Assembly (NCBI GenBank): GCA_903904835.1
Contig: CAIVEI010000206.1
Coordinates: 36,993 to 100,992 of the forward strand
Length of the DNA stretch: 64,000 bases
DNA from: an uncultured Schlesneria sp.
GTDB lineage: Bacteria; Planctomycetota; Planctomycetia; Planctomycetales; Planctomycetaceae
Direction: 5' to 3'
The notes under the pieces are model-generated. The model was not told the origin of the DNA and made no database searches. It was given only the letters and a program-made list of their open reading frames with translations. The translations under genes were made by a program, and so were the position numbers. Below are positions 27,701-35,840 of this stretch, piece after piece. The first letter of the stretch is position 1. The number at the start of each line of letters is the position of its first letter.

Positions 27701-27767
27701 TACAGAAGACCGGCAAGCACCAGGTCATCAATGTGAGTTTCATTACGCTGGGTTTCACGCGGTTCAT
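24726..27767 (-). CDS. LamG / PSCyt1 / DUF1549 (PSD1) / DUF1553 protein
   Basis: About 1013 residues. The start is uncertain: ATG 27767, GTG 27773 or ATG 27743; none has a clear ribosome site. A signal peptide lies before ATEPNA. Residues about 95-275 are a LamG/concanavalin-like domain (EIPHDDVFNTKEKTVEFWFR... HHVVWTRSAEG). Next is a planctomycete cytochrome PSCyt1 with HCYKCH at about 301-306, then DUF1549 ('LRRVSFDLTGLPPTPAEIETFI... YGERWARHWLDIVRYADS') and DUF1553 ('NPLTARVMANRVWQWHFG... CPTRQTTTVPAQALTLLNN'). The LamG part may bind a glycan. It is the first gene of an operon with the DUF1501 gene. Confidence 0.93.
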   Translation of the reverse strand: MNRVKPSVMKLTLMTWCLPVFCTCLIALATEPNAIHYSKEVLDDDPVCFFPMAESDTNDVAKFRNLSRTKKAGPDCVCSKGVTSVPGPVGLGGYAAELKGADYIEIPHDDVFNTKEKTVEFWFRTNQVWDQKYWPGSATFISKFTAGWASSDWGILGGSLTPGVNEGRILVGVGPQGGGDVVLSSGKGLNDGRYHHVVWTRSAEGQNVLYVDGTSCATAKDNGGIITNSRPIQIGGEQKEPNGTFFKGQLAALAIYSHVLTHDRVRLHFAAGSLDPRLPAPSERTIDFVRDIKPIFQQHCYKCHGPGKDQGGLSLATRSLALDGGDNGQMIALGKSALSPLVQRIAGLDDGTVMPPEGERLTREQIGLIRAWIDQGLAWPSAADELDPRIVQAVDHWSFQPITRPLIPPVKSNSANLLKTTSAVPSKVSPEKNWCNSPVDAFIQVKLSDAELSPSPLATKSALLRRVSFDLTGLPPTPAEIETFINDPRPEAFSIVVDRLLASPAYGERWARHWLDIVRYADSGGYETDIFYEQAWRYRDYVIRSFNEDKPYDQFLIEQVAGDELWPDQAEAFKDAIAVWTLGQWPNSLDKFPDLLEYTRRTDQVTTFGEAMLGLTVGCANCHNHKYDPISQRDYFGLEAIFAASETWDQTTQKKAWASGERNHFRVLRHATSPTPIRLLSRGELTKPRGIVSPTIPAFLPGGGPLPNDVRESQQRRAHLARWLVSPQNPLTARVMANRVWQWHFGQALAATPNDLGTKGRPPSHPELLDWLATELIENGWSLKKLHRLLLLSSTYQQSANRNSHAQNTDPQNVWLSHFPRRRLEAEEVWDHLLSSAGTLVTTHFGPPFVPQLSAEELKGLYDIEQKPDRKWPVTVDQNRRAIYLLNRRSFRFPFFEAFDPPNSGASCPTRQTTTVPAQALTLLNNSIVSRQAHAMSERLVREAGENGSDQVRLAWMLAYSRAVSDSELEVALQFLAESESAHRQQGTPDPVATALKEFCLGLMNTTEFIGTN

Positions 27768-27919
27768 TGCCACTCAGTCTGATTATTGATCGCCGCGACG
27801 ACGTGTTTGCTCTAAGCTTCCGAACAATTCTAAAAGCTGCACGTCCGAGTAATTGTATAATTCAGAAAGTGTGGGAAAGGTCACGCCAAGTAGTTCCTAC
27901 CGAATATTGATTTTCGCAA

Positions 27920-28078
27920 TCAGTTGCCCATTTCAAATCCTTCCGCGAAGCCCTTTTTGAACCCTTTTTTAAATCCTTCGTTAAAAGCACCTTCGAGACA
28001 CGCTGGTCCATCCAACTGAAGTTTCAGCCACAGGTTGTATAGGTGCCGTTGCTCGAGTTTTTGTGAAATCATGTTCAT
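27920..28078 (-). CDS. Short protein with GFKKGF repeats, possible gene remnant
   Basis: From ATG 28078 there are 52 codons ending in GAFNEGFKKGFKKGFAEGFEMGN. The repeated G-F-x-x-G/F pattern resembles the C-terminal tail of Rpn-type or PD-(D/E)XK 'transposase' proteins, and the upstream frame (open to 28132) does not look coding. It could be the left-over 3' end of such a gene or an intact micro-protein; the evidence does not decide. Confidence 0.3.
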   Translation of the reverse strand: MNMISQKLEQRHLYNLWLKLQLDGPACLEGAFNEGFKKGFKKGFAEGFEMGN

Positions 28079-28215
28079 GGCACCGCTGCCGCCTCTTCGC
28101 TGAATTCGATTTACGGAAATAACGTCGAACATCCACCCGTGTCATTGTCTGAGTTTAGCGAGAATTCTCAGCCGTGACAGGAAAACAATTTGAATCTATT
28201 TTCATACCTGTTTGA

Positions 28216-28536
28216 TTAACCTGGAACGATCTCGTCCAGCGGTAAGACTTCCACGACCGCATTCAGGTTCAGTGGGCCGTAGATGTGTGGGAATTGTTCG
28301 TTCTTTCCAGGCGGATTTTCCCAGCGTATTGGTGGTTCAACCAATTCAGGGTTGATTTGGAGGACGATCAGGCCGGTCTGGCCCTGGTAATACCTGCTGA
28401 CGACTCCGGCAAGTTGATCGGGCTTCGAACAATGCATGAAGCCCTCGCTGGCCAGAGAGTCTGCACGGTATTCACCTGCAACTTTAGCCTGGTTCCAAAG
28501 CTCGTGACTGGTAATGTGCAGGATGATTGATGACAT
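28216..28536 (-). CDS. DUF952 domain-containing protein
   Basis: 106 residues from ATG 28536, with AGGAAA about ten bases upstream. The whole protein matches the DUF952 pattern: 'ILHITSHELWNQAKVAGEYRADSLASEGFMHCSKPDQL...' near the N-terminus, 'LIVLQINPELVEPPIRWENPPG' in the middle and 'FPHIYGPLNLNAVVEVLPL' near the end, including the FPHIYG motif. The fold is related to ADP-ribosyl-transfer folds, but no activity is established. Probably cytoplasmic; stands alone. Confidence 0.9.
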   Translation of the reverse strand: MSSIILHITSHELWNQAKVAGEYRADSLASEGFMHCSKPDQLAGVVSRYYQGQTGLIVLQINPELVEPPIRWENPPGKNEQFPHIYGPLNLNAVVEVLPLDEIVPG

Positions 28537-28782
28537 CTGGGAATTTCCTCATGATCGTTACGAGTTTCAATCGCTACCGGTCGTTTTACGAATTTTGCGA
28601 GATTAGTTTGTGCAATTTGATCAGGCTCGCGGCGGAACTCTTGTTGTAATTGCTACAGTTTTACTTTGAGAAAGCCGAAATAATAGAGAATGGCGCTCTG
28701 CGGGCTGTGGCTTGATTAAGGAATCGGCCAATTCTTTTCGACCCATAGTACCAGCGGAAGCATGAGAATCGATGGGGGGGCC

Positions 28783-30234
28783 ATGCGAACTTGGATGTTT
28801 TTCGCTGCGGTCACCATTGTCACTCAACTTGGCTGCACTCATCTCGAACTTCAAAACAGCACTTGCCGACAGGCTGGTACGTTAACCGACCTGCAATATC
28901 AGCAGATTCTCAACAATCTGGCGATGCTGTCGGTGAATCCCGACGCGATTCCGTCTCACGTCAAACTAACGGGTGGTTCGATTCAAGTCACGGACCTGGG
29001 GGCGGGTGGGGTGAACGGTTCTTGGGGAGCTACCATGGGTAGCATTCAAAACCTCTACACTCCAAACCTGAACGCGCAACGAACCCGACTTGGACAATGG
29101 AATGTCGAACCGGTGATCGACTCGGGCGAGCTTGAAACGCTCCAATTGGTTTACAAAAAGCAACTCTGTCCTGACGACGAAGCCATCGACAAGGAAATTC
29201 GATTCCAAATCTGGTCTTTGATTGTGGCTTTTCGATTTCAGCCAGCCAATAGCTTGACCTTGATGACGATCATGAAGGACGCAATCGACGAATGGGGTAT
29301 TCAAAAAACTCTCAAAAAATCCAATGACGTTGCAAAAGATAACATCGTTCGTGAGCGGATCAACAATGCGTCAGTCATTCTCAATCGTGCTCAGGACTCA
29401 CTGAAAAACCTGGTTCAACTGCAAAACATGGAGTACTACCCGGTTTTCCCTGGAAATACTCCCGATGAGCAAGAACAGGCACTTCTCTGCTTTACGAATT
29501 ATCTGGCCCTGCCAGGATCCGACCACGAATTCAATCAATTGCCTCCTGGTGCCGAGTACGAATACGTCAAGCAATTCGACGAATACGTGGCGTCGTTTTT
29601 GTCGTTAGTCAGAGCGGCCAAGACCGAATTGTCTGATATCGCACCGGAATCGGACACGGACGACCTCCAAAACGTTCGGCAATGGTTGACGTTTATGGAT
29701 AATGAAACGCAGCTACGGAATTCACTGATTCGTTTAAACCCGTGGCGACGGCGAAAGCTGGATCGAGCCAAGAATTATCGCTATCTCGATATCTCCAAAA
29801 TCGTCAATGGTTTGGCTCAAACCTCATATGACCAGACGAACAACATCAGCACTCATCATGATGTCTTGGAATTTCTCGACCTTTACGGTTCCCACAGATA
29901 CTTTATTGCTCAAACGAACGCCACATTGATGCCACGTAACCCGGGGCTGGCCGATCAGGCACAGACCAAGGCTGATACGTTGGTGGAAATGGTCGACCCG
30001 GATGATGCTGAAGAATCGACTCTGTGGTTCTTTTGTGGCAGCAAACGCGAAGTTCCAAAGTGTGCGTGTTACGTTGGACATTATAAAGGGTGTGGTCAGG
30101 ACCGGTATGTCTGGGTGATGCCCGATGGAGTAAAACAGTTGAGTAAGTTCTCGTTGGCGATCCAGTCCCTGCTAGCCGTGGATAGTCAAGATTCTTCCTC
30201 AGGCAACATCACCTTCAGCCCAGGCCTGAAGTAG
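28783..30234 (+). CDS. Hypothetical lipoprotein
   Basis: ATG 28783 follows a G-rich ribosome site, and the leader ends in a lipobox (VTQLGC), so the 483-residue protein is likely lipid-anchored. The body is mostly helical, with no known domain that I can recognise. Features include a long amphipathic stretch (ASVILNRAQDSLKNLVQLQ) and a Cys-containing C-terminal part (STLWFFCGSKREVPKCACYVGHYKGCGQDRYVWVMPDGVKQL) that may fold around disulfides or a metal. It ends one base before the stop of the convergent hydrolase gene. Confidence 0.65.
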   Translation: MRTWMFFAAVTIVTQLGCTHLELQNSTCRQAGTLTDLQYQQILNNLAMLSVNPDAIPSHVKLTGGSIQVTDLGAGGVNGSWGATMGSIQNLYTPNLNAQRTRLGQWNVEPVIDSGELETLQLVYKKQLCPDDEAIDKEIRFQIWSLIVAFRFQPANSLTLMTIMKDAIDEWGIQKTLKKSNDVAKDNIVRERINNASVILNRAQDSLKNLVQLQNMEYYPVFPGNTPDEQEQALLCFTNYLALPGSDHEFNQLPPGAEYEYVKQFDEYVASFLSLVRAAKTELSDIAPESDTDDLQNVRQWLTFMDNETQLRNSLIRLNPWRRRKLDRAKNYRYLDISKIVNGLAQTSYDQTNNISTHHDVLEFLDLYGSHRYFIAQTNATLMPRNPGLADQAQTKADTLVEMVDPDDAEESTLWFFCGSKREVPKCACYVGHYKGCGQDRYVWVMPDGVKQLSKFSLAIQSLLAVDSQDSSSGNITFSPGLK

Positions 30235-30235
30235 G

Positions 30236-31093
30236 CTACGGCGTTGGTTTCGCATCAGGAATCTTGATCGTTGGCTTTCCCGAGAGATACCCCAAGGAAG
30301 TCAGGAATTCGTCGGTTCGATAGAGTGTTTTTTCATACCATGGTGATTTGTGAAAGAAGCCATGCGGTTGTCCTTCGGCGGTCAACATTTCGGCGCGGCA
30401 GCCGACTTCTTTTGATCGTTGAATGAAGTCTTCACCCTGTTTAAAGAGAAAGTCGTTGGTTCCAAACAGCAGCAATGTTGGTGGACTCTCTTTTTTCAGA
30501 TGCAGAAGCGGTGAAATGGCTTTTCCAACGGCTTCGTCACGACCGACCTTTTCTCGCATTTGAGGGCCAAAAAACACGACGGGATTAAAAAGAACCAGTG
30601 CATTGGCTTTGTGCGCAACAGTGCCATCATTGGGTTCGGATTCCGGCATCAGTGTGGTACAGGCAGCAATGTGTCCTCCCGCTGATCCTCCGGAGGCGAC
30701 GATTCGGTCGGGGTCGATTCCTAAGGTCGCTGCATTCTCGCGAAACCAGCGTATAGCACTTCTGGCGTCATCCACGCATTCTTTCGGAGTGACACCATGG
30801 CGGGATTTCACGCGGTAATCGGCTCGGGCTGAGACCATTCCCCGACTGGCAAGATATTTTGCCTGTCGCTCGAAGGCGTTGATCGATCCATTTTCCCAGC
30901 CTCCACCGAAGAAGAACACAATCCCGGGACGCTTGTCAGTTTCTTTCCAATCGGGAGGATAATGAACGACAATATCGAGATCCGCTTGCGGCGTTTTCGT
31001 ATACGTAAATGTTTTCGTTTCCGATTGAGCCATCACGGGACAGACAGCACAGAAGTACGTCAGAATGACGGCAGCGAACGAGATGTTTTTCAT
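30236..31093 (-). CDS. Exported alpha/beta hydrolase (Aes-like esterase)
   Basis: From ATG 31093 the product is 285 residues with a signal peptide cleaved after VMAQ. The oxyanion-hole motif is FFFGGGW (the HGGG equivalent with Phe-Gly), and the nucleophile elbow is ASGGSAGG. The catalytic acid is probably in LLFGTNDFLF and the histidine in GQPHGFFHKS. This matches the hormone-sensitive-lipase/BD-FAE type. It would hydrolyse carboxyl esters, for example acetyl groups on polysaccharides, in the periplasm. The substrate is an inference only. Confidence 0.88.
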   Translation of the reverse strand: MKNISFAAVILTYFCAVCPVMAQSETKTFTYTKTPQADLDIVVHYPPDWKETDKRPGIVFFFGGGWENGSINAFERQAKYLASRGMVSARADYRVKSRHGVTPKECVDDARSAIRWFRENAATLGIDPDRIVASGGSAGGHIAACTTLMPESEPNDGTVAHKANALVLFNPVVFFGPQMREKVGRDEAVGKAISPLLHLKKESPPTLLLFGTNDFLFKQGEDFIQRSKEVGCRAEMLTAEGQPHGFFHKSPWYEKTLYRTDEFLTSLGYLSGKPTIKIPDAKPTP

Positions 31094-31202
31094 TGTTGAT
31101 CCATTCGTAGTGAAGCGACGGCCGAGATTGTCAGGAACTTGATTACGAGAGTCAATCACAACGTTTTGTTACAGGCAATATATTTCAGTCTGGTCAGAAT
31201 CG

Positions 31203-32015
31203 ATGAATCTAACAGCTTATCTCGAACGAATTGGTTACACCGGTACTTTGGTGCCAACGATTGATGTGTTGCGGGACATCATTTTGGCGCATTCGTGCTC
31301 CATTCCCTTTGAAAACCTTGATGTTTTATTAAATCGAGGGATTTCACTGGATGACGATGAGGTGGAAAAAAAGCTCGTGCATGATCGACGTGGGGGATAC
31401 TGTTTTGAGCTGAATTCGCTGTTGATGCGAGCGTTAACCGCGATCGGTTTTTCCGTCACGCCGCTGTCGTCCCGAGTCCGTCTTTTGTTGACTCGGGACG
31501 TGACGCCTCCCCGTACTCATCTGTTTCTTCGAGTTGAGATTGATGGTGTTCCGTGGTTAGCGGACGTCGGGGTCGGCAATCTTTCGCCGACGGGTCCCTT
31601 TCGATTCGACCTGCTGGATGTGGAACAGGCGACGCCGCACGAACCGCGCCGCATCGTGGTGGAAAAATCGCATCCTTCGGTTCGGTACTTTCATCAGACG
31701 CGATTGGGTGATGACTGGGTTGATGTGCATGAATTCACTCTGGAGCAGATGCCAGTTATTGATCGCGAAGTCGGGAATTGCTGGACCAGCATGCATCCCA
31801 AGTCCAAGTTCCGAATGAATTTGATTACGAGTCTGGCTCATCCCGACGGGACGCGGGTTTCGCTCCATAATCGTGAGTTCATTCATCGGCATGGGGCTGT
31901 GATTCTCGAACGAATTGAAATCGCATGTCCCGACCAACTTTTGTCCATACTTGATGAACGATTCGGATTACGCTTACCGGCAGGGACCCGGTTCGGGCCA
32001 CCAGGCATGGCATAG
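31203..32015 (+). CDS. Arylamine N-acetyltransferase
   Basis: 270 residues, the usual family length. The catalytic triad is visible: Cys67 in RRGGYCFELN, His106 in PRTHLFL and Asp121 in LADVGVGN. The N-terminal 'YLERIGYTGTLVPTIDVLRDIILAHSCSIPFENLDVLL' is typical. The enzyme transfers acetyl from acetyl-CoA to arylamines or hydrazines in the cytoplasm. It is divergent from the esterase gene across a 109-bp gap. Confidence 0.95.
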   Translation: MNLTAYLERIGYTGTLVPTIDVLRDIILAHSCSIPFENLDVLLNRGISLDDDEVEKKLVHDRRGGYCFELNSLLMRALTAIGFSVTPLSSRVRLLLTRDVTPPRTHLFLRVEIDGVPWLADVGVGNLSPTGPFRFDLLDVEQATPHEPRRIVVEKSHPSVRYFHQTRLGDDWVDVHEFTLEQMPVIDREVGNCWTSMHPKSKFRMNLITSLAHPDGTRVSLHNREFIHRHGAVILERIEIACPDQLLSILDERFGLRLPAGTRFGPPGMA

Positions 32016-32208
32016 CCAACATGAAGAATATCGCCAGATCACTTTATCGTTGAATGGATTGATGAATGTCGGCTGCAAGATGATTGAAGAAAGACGTTGC
32101 GTCTTATATACTGGCGACATCATTTCGTTGTCCATTGGACGGTGATTTTCCCGCCCAGATCACATGAAATTCACTGAGTTCCAAACTGATCAAATTCGTA
32201 GGCATCCC

Positions 32209-34671
32209 ATGCTGAATGTTCGTCTGCAATCGTTGTCGGTGATGTTTTCGGCTTGCCTGGTGTTCGGATGTAGCGAACGAAAGAATGTGCCGGCTCCCGT
32301 TGTCGCCGCTCCGGCACAACCTGCGGCGCCGGAGAAGATTGCCGAGCCATCTGAGACGAAGCACTCTCCTGCCCTCACGGCCACGGAATCGAAATCGGGT
32401 AAACCGGAATCCAACTTGTCCGTTGTCGAAAAATATCCCGATCAAACGCCAGTTGTCGCGCCGAAAACGGCAAACGAAACAGTCAAACAAAATCCAGTGA
32501 CGCGGGCGTTTAGTGAAGCGGCTTATCTGCCTGAAGGGGTCGTCGGGTTGTTCGTTGGTCATCCGAAACAATTTTCCGAATCCCCGATCGGGGAATTAGT
32601 GAAAGAGTTCATCGACAACGATGATCTCGATTCCAACTATCAAGCGCTGAAGAAAACGGGTGTCAAACTGCAGGATATTGAGCGGGTGACCGTTTTCGTC
32701 GATCAAACGCAAATCAATCTGTTCGCTCAACAGTCTGGACTGCCCGTCGGAGGAGACGCGGCTGCCGGGGGGCCGGTTGAGTCGATGCAGCTTAAGAATT
32801 CTTTAAAGCAGATTGGTCTGGCGTTTCACAATTACCATGACGCTTTTCAACGATTTCCTCGGGCTGACGGAGATGGAGCGGGGCAACAGACCGGACTCAG
32901 TTGGCGAGTACACTTGCTGCCATTTCTGGATCAGGCGCCGCTCTATAATCAGTTTCATTTCGATGAGGCCTGGGATAGCGAGCATAACAAAACACTGATT
33001 GCTCAAATGCCCGCGCTGTTCAAATCACCTGATGTTACCGAGGCGGGAAAGACGGCATTTCATGTTTTCACCGGAGAAAACACACTGTTTCATGGTGAAA
33101 AAGGGCTTTCGATTCGCAATGTTACTGATGGAACCTCGAATACAATTCTTGCGGTGCTGGCCGGAAGTGATACTGCTGAGATCTGGACGAAGCCAGGCGG
33201 CCTGGAAGTCGACTTCAGCGCGCCGAAAAAAGCGCTCGGCGATCTTAAGAAAGACGAGCGGATTCTTGTATTGGTCGCCGACGGTTCCGTGCGACCCGTG
33301 CTGACAAACATGGATGATACGCAACTGGCCAATTTGATCAGGCCAGCCGATGGAAACGTCGTCGATTTCGGTCCTCAAGTACCTGTCAACGAACCAATGC
33401 CTTCAGCAATTGTCGCCTTCGGACGTGATGTGAATGAAGCGGATCTGATTAATGGAATCCTTAGAGAAGCGATGGAAGAAACACACGACGGGCAAGTGTT
33501 TCACAAGAATCTTGTGATGGCCGTCTGGCAACCCGATCCCCGAACCGTTGTTGCAGGTCCGACGGAAACAGTGAAGAAGATCATTTCCACAAAGAAGGCC
33601 GGCAATGACAGTACTTCGCCGCTGATCGAACAATTGCAACTGAGCACTGATTTCACAGCGGCGATCGACATGGAATCCCAAGCCCGCTTGCTCGGTTCTT
33701 TCGCACAAGTCAATCCGATGATGGGAATGGTGACGAACATCAAAACCGTCGCAAGCCATGTTTCGGCGACAGCCAGGGAGGGGGATTCTCTGGTCGAAAT
33801 CAACGTAACTGCACTCGACGAAGGAATGGCCGGTGGATTATTTGCCATGGGGTCATTCGGCCTGAATCAAGGGAAAAACGTAATGAGTCAGCTACCGCTT
33901 CCTCCCAATGCCTCAGCAAGCGACAAGGAAATGCAGGCGTTTATTAAAAACCTTGTTGCATCCGCAACCGTCAAGCAAGACGCTGACAAAATTCAGTTCC
34001 GGGTCCCAGTCCCGAAAGGTATCGATCGTGTTATCGAGCTTTTGAAACCCGCGCTCATTGAAACAAGAGCATGGGCAAAAGAAACGCAACAGAGAAATGC
34101 GCTTCATCAGATGGGTGTGGCATTTCACAACTTTGAATCGGTATACGGTACGTTTCCAGGAGCGGGACGCATCCGGAGCGATGGTCGGATTGGGTTGAGC
34201 TGGCGAGTCTATTTGCTACCGTTTCTCGATGAGGCCCCGCTCTACAATCAATTCAAACTCGACGAACCTTGGGATAGTGAGCACAACAAATTATTGATCG
34301 AAAAGATGCCTGTCATTTTCAAGTCACCCGGCGTCAAAGAGGCTGGAAAGACTTCGATTCACGTATTTACTGGGCCCGGTGCTCCGTTTGCCGACGATAA
34401 AACGCCTAAGCTCAGTAGTTTCACCGATGGAACGTCAAACACGATCCTTGCGGTCCGGGCGGGGCATGAAACTGCCGACATCTGGACCAAACCAGGAGGG
34501 CTGGATTTTGATCCAGAAAATCCAATCAAATCTCTGGGAACCATTTCGGGAAAGAAAGTTTTTGTCGTCTTTGCAGATGCGGCAGCTCGGGAACTTGATA
34601 AAGAGATCGACGCCACAATTCTGCGACGTTGGATTCAAATTGCCGATGGCGAACCAGTTCAGATTCCCTGA
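32209..34671 (+). CDS. Lipoprotein with two DUF1559-like domains
   Basis: I prefer ATG 32209, which gives 820 residues with a lipobox (LVFGC); ATG 32164 is in frame. After a Pro/Ala/Lys-rich linker and a roughly 100-residue segment, the first DUF1559-like domain runs about residues 200-380: LKNSLKQIGLAFHNYHDAF...LSWRVHLLPFLDQAPLYNQF...TDGTSNTILAV...IWTKPGGLEV. A central domain (about 390-625) follows. A second DUF1559-like copy (about 635-815) repeats the same motifs nearly word for word (QMGVAFHNFESVYGTF...LSWRVYLLPFLDEAPLYNQF...IWTKPGGLDF). Ordinary DUF1559 proteins have one copy and a pilin-like N-terminus; here a lipobox replaces it. Function unknown. It ends two bases before the stop of the prepilin peptidase gene. 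Confidence 0.88.
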   Translation: MLNVRLQSLSVMFSACLVFGCSERKNVPAPVVAAPAQPAAPEKIAEPSETKHSPALTATESKSGKPESNLSVVEKYPDQTPVVAPKTANETVKQNPVTRAFSEAAYLPEGVVGLFVGHPKQFSESPIGELVKEFIDNDDLDSNYQALKKTGVKLQDIERVTVFVDQTQINLFAQQSGLPVGGDAAAGGPVESMQLKNSLKQIGLAFHNYHDAFQRFPRADGDGAGQQTGLSWRVHLLPFLDQAPLYNQFHFDEAWDSEHNKTLIAQMPALFKSPDVTEAGKTAFHVFTGENTLFHGEKGLSIRNVTDGTSNTILAVLAGSDTAEIWTKPGGLEVDFSAPKKALGDLKKDERILVLVADGSVRPVLTNMDDTQLANLIRPADGNVVDFGPQVPVNEPMPSAIVAFGRDVNEADLINGILREAMEETHDGQVFHKNLVMAVWQPDPRTVVAGPTETVKKIISTKKAGNDSTSPLIEQLQLSTDFTAAIDMESQARLLGSFAQVNPMMGMVTNIKTVASHVSATAREGDSLVEINVTALDEGMAGGLFAMGSFGLNQGKNVMSQLPLPPNASASDKEMQAFIKNLVASATVKQDADKIQFRVPVPKGIDRVIELLKPALIETRAWAKETQQRNALHQMGVAFHNFESVYGTFPGAGRIRSDGRIGLSWRVYLLPFLDEAPLYNQFKLDEPWDSEHNKLLIEKMPVIFKSPGVKEAGKTSIHVFTGPGAPFADDKTPKLSSFTDGTSNTILAVRAGHETADIWTKPGGLDFDPENPIKSLGTISGKKVFVVFADAAARELDKEIDATILRRWIQIADGEPVQIP

Positions 34672-34673
34672 GG

Positions 34674-35678
34674 CTACCGAACAGGGATCGACTTGTAGAG
34701 TCGAACGAGGACGAGCAGTAAGATGAAACCAAGGCCGCCAATGGCCCCGAGCATCGTCACACCGATCCAGTCGCTGAAGATTAGACGAGTTTGTTCCCAG
34801 AGGCGACTCCAGGCGAATAGCACGATCACGGCGGCGATGCTGAGCCACGGGCCATAGGGGAGGTAGGTTTTTCCGGAAATCATCCGAATCAGAACTCCAA
34901 AGGTGATTCCTGTCAGAGGAGCGATTAAAAAAACCAGCGTCACGGCCTGCCAACCGATATAGCTGCCAATCATTGCCATCAATGTGATATCGCCTGATCC
35001 CATCGCTTCCTGGCCAAGCACACGCGAGCTGACCAGACGGGCCAGCCAGGTCAGGCCTGCTCCCGTTGTTAAGCCTGCGATGCTCCAGGCGAATCCGTGC
35101 AAGAATCGGTATTTGTCGTACCAGGCGGGGATGAAGGGGCCTCGCAGTTGCGGAATTGCTGTTGCCCAGTCGACCCACAGGTGGCAAATTTGAGCCTCCC
35201 CAAGCAAAGCGGCTCCAAAAACACCGATGAGAGTCCCTGGCAACGTGATTGAGTCCGGGATCACGTAACAGTCGAAATCGATCGCCGTGGCGAGGATTAA
35301 AAGACCAATCAGTGTGAGATGATATGCCAGACGCCAGTATCGCGCGATTCCGGACGGTTGGACTTCGGCCGTTTCCAGGCATCCCTGTTCCAGTGACGCC
35401 CAGTGAAAAAGTCCAAATATCACGGCAGTTGCCAGGACGATCAGCGCGCTTCGGAGCCAGCGAGTTTTGGATGAAACCAGGGGGATTTGAAACGATCGCC
35501 GTTCACGATCACTCAATCGTTCCAAGGAGATCGCCAACCCTGTGCCCAGAAAGAGAGCACAGAGGGTTGTGGTCACCGTATTCAAAAAGGTGTTCCTGAG
35601 GCAGAATGTGGATGTCGAACAAAGTGACGTTTTCAGGTCGGTCAGAGGTATTGTGATGAAATCACGTTTGACTGCCAA
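34674..35678 (-). CDS. Prepilin peptidase (A24 aspartic protease)
   Basis: 334 residues if it starts at the TTG at 35678, which lacks a clear ribosome site. The first ~30 residues do not look conserved, so the true start may be further in. About eight membrane segments are visible. The paired aspartates are in AIDFDCYVIPDSITLPG (Asp134 and Asp142 region) and in GSGDITLMAMIG (Asp230, the GxGD motif). The N-terminal cysteine-rich methyltransferase domain of PilD is absent; its place is taken by a hydrophobic segment and a soluble linker. It would cleave type IV prepilin or pseudopilin leaders, serving systems such as the GspF gene at the window start and pilin-like DUF1559 proteins. Confidence 0.85.
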   Translation of the reverse strand: MAVKRDFITIPLTDLKTSLCSTSTFCLRNTFLNTVTTTLCALFLGTGLAISLERLSDRERRSFQIPLVSSKTRWLRSALIVLATAVIFGLFHWASLEQGCLETAEVQPSGIARYWRLAYHLTLIGLLILATAIDFDCYVIPDSITLPGTLIGVFGAALLGEAQICHLWVDWATAIPQLRGPFIPAWYDKYRFLHGFAWSIAGLTTGAGLTWLARLVSSRVLGQEAMGSGDITLMAMIGSYIGWQAVTLVFLIAPLTGITFGVLIRMISGKTYLPYGPWLSIAAVIVLFAWSRLWEQTRLIFSDWIGVTMLGAIGGLGFILLLVLVRLYKSIPVR

Positions 35679-35705
35679 CCATACTTACTTCACTGCCGAA
35701 ATTTA

Positions 35706-35721
35706 TGGCACGCAACTTGCC
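35706..35721 (+). promoter_or_regulatory. Sigma-54 (RpoN) type promoter upstream of amt
   Basis: TGGCACG-CAAC-TTGCC matches the -24/-12 consensus at every invariant base, with ten bases between the GG and the GC. It lies 120 bases before the GTG start of the ammonium transporter. I do not see an NtrC-type palindrome upstream. Confidence 0.7.
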
Positions 35722-35840
35722 TTTCGTGACTTACGCTAAACCATCTATTCCCGATGGATGTTGCTCAAACCCCTCTCGAATCTATGGTGGAATTCGTGGG
35801 GTGAAGGTCGTGTTCAAATCTTGTTTGCAGGGAGAATTGT

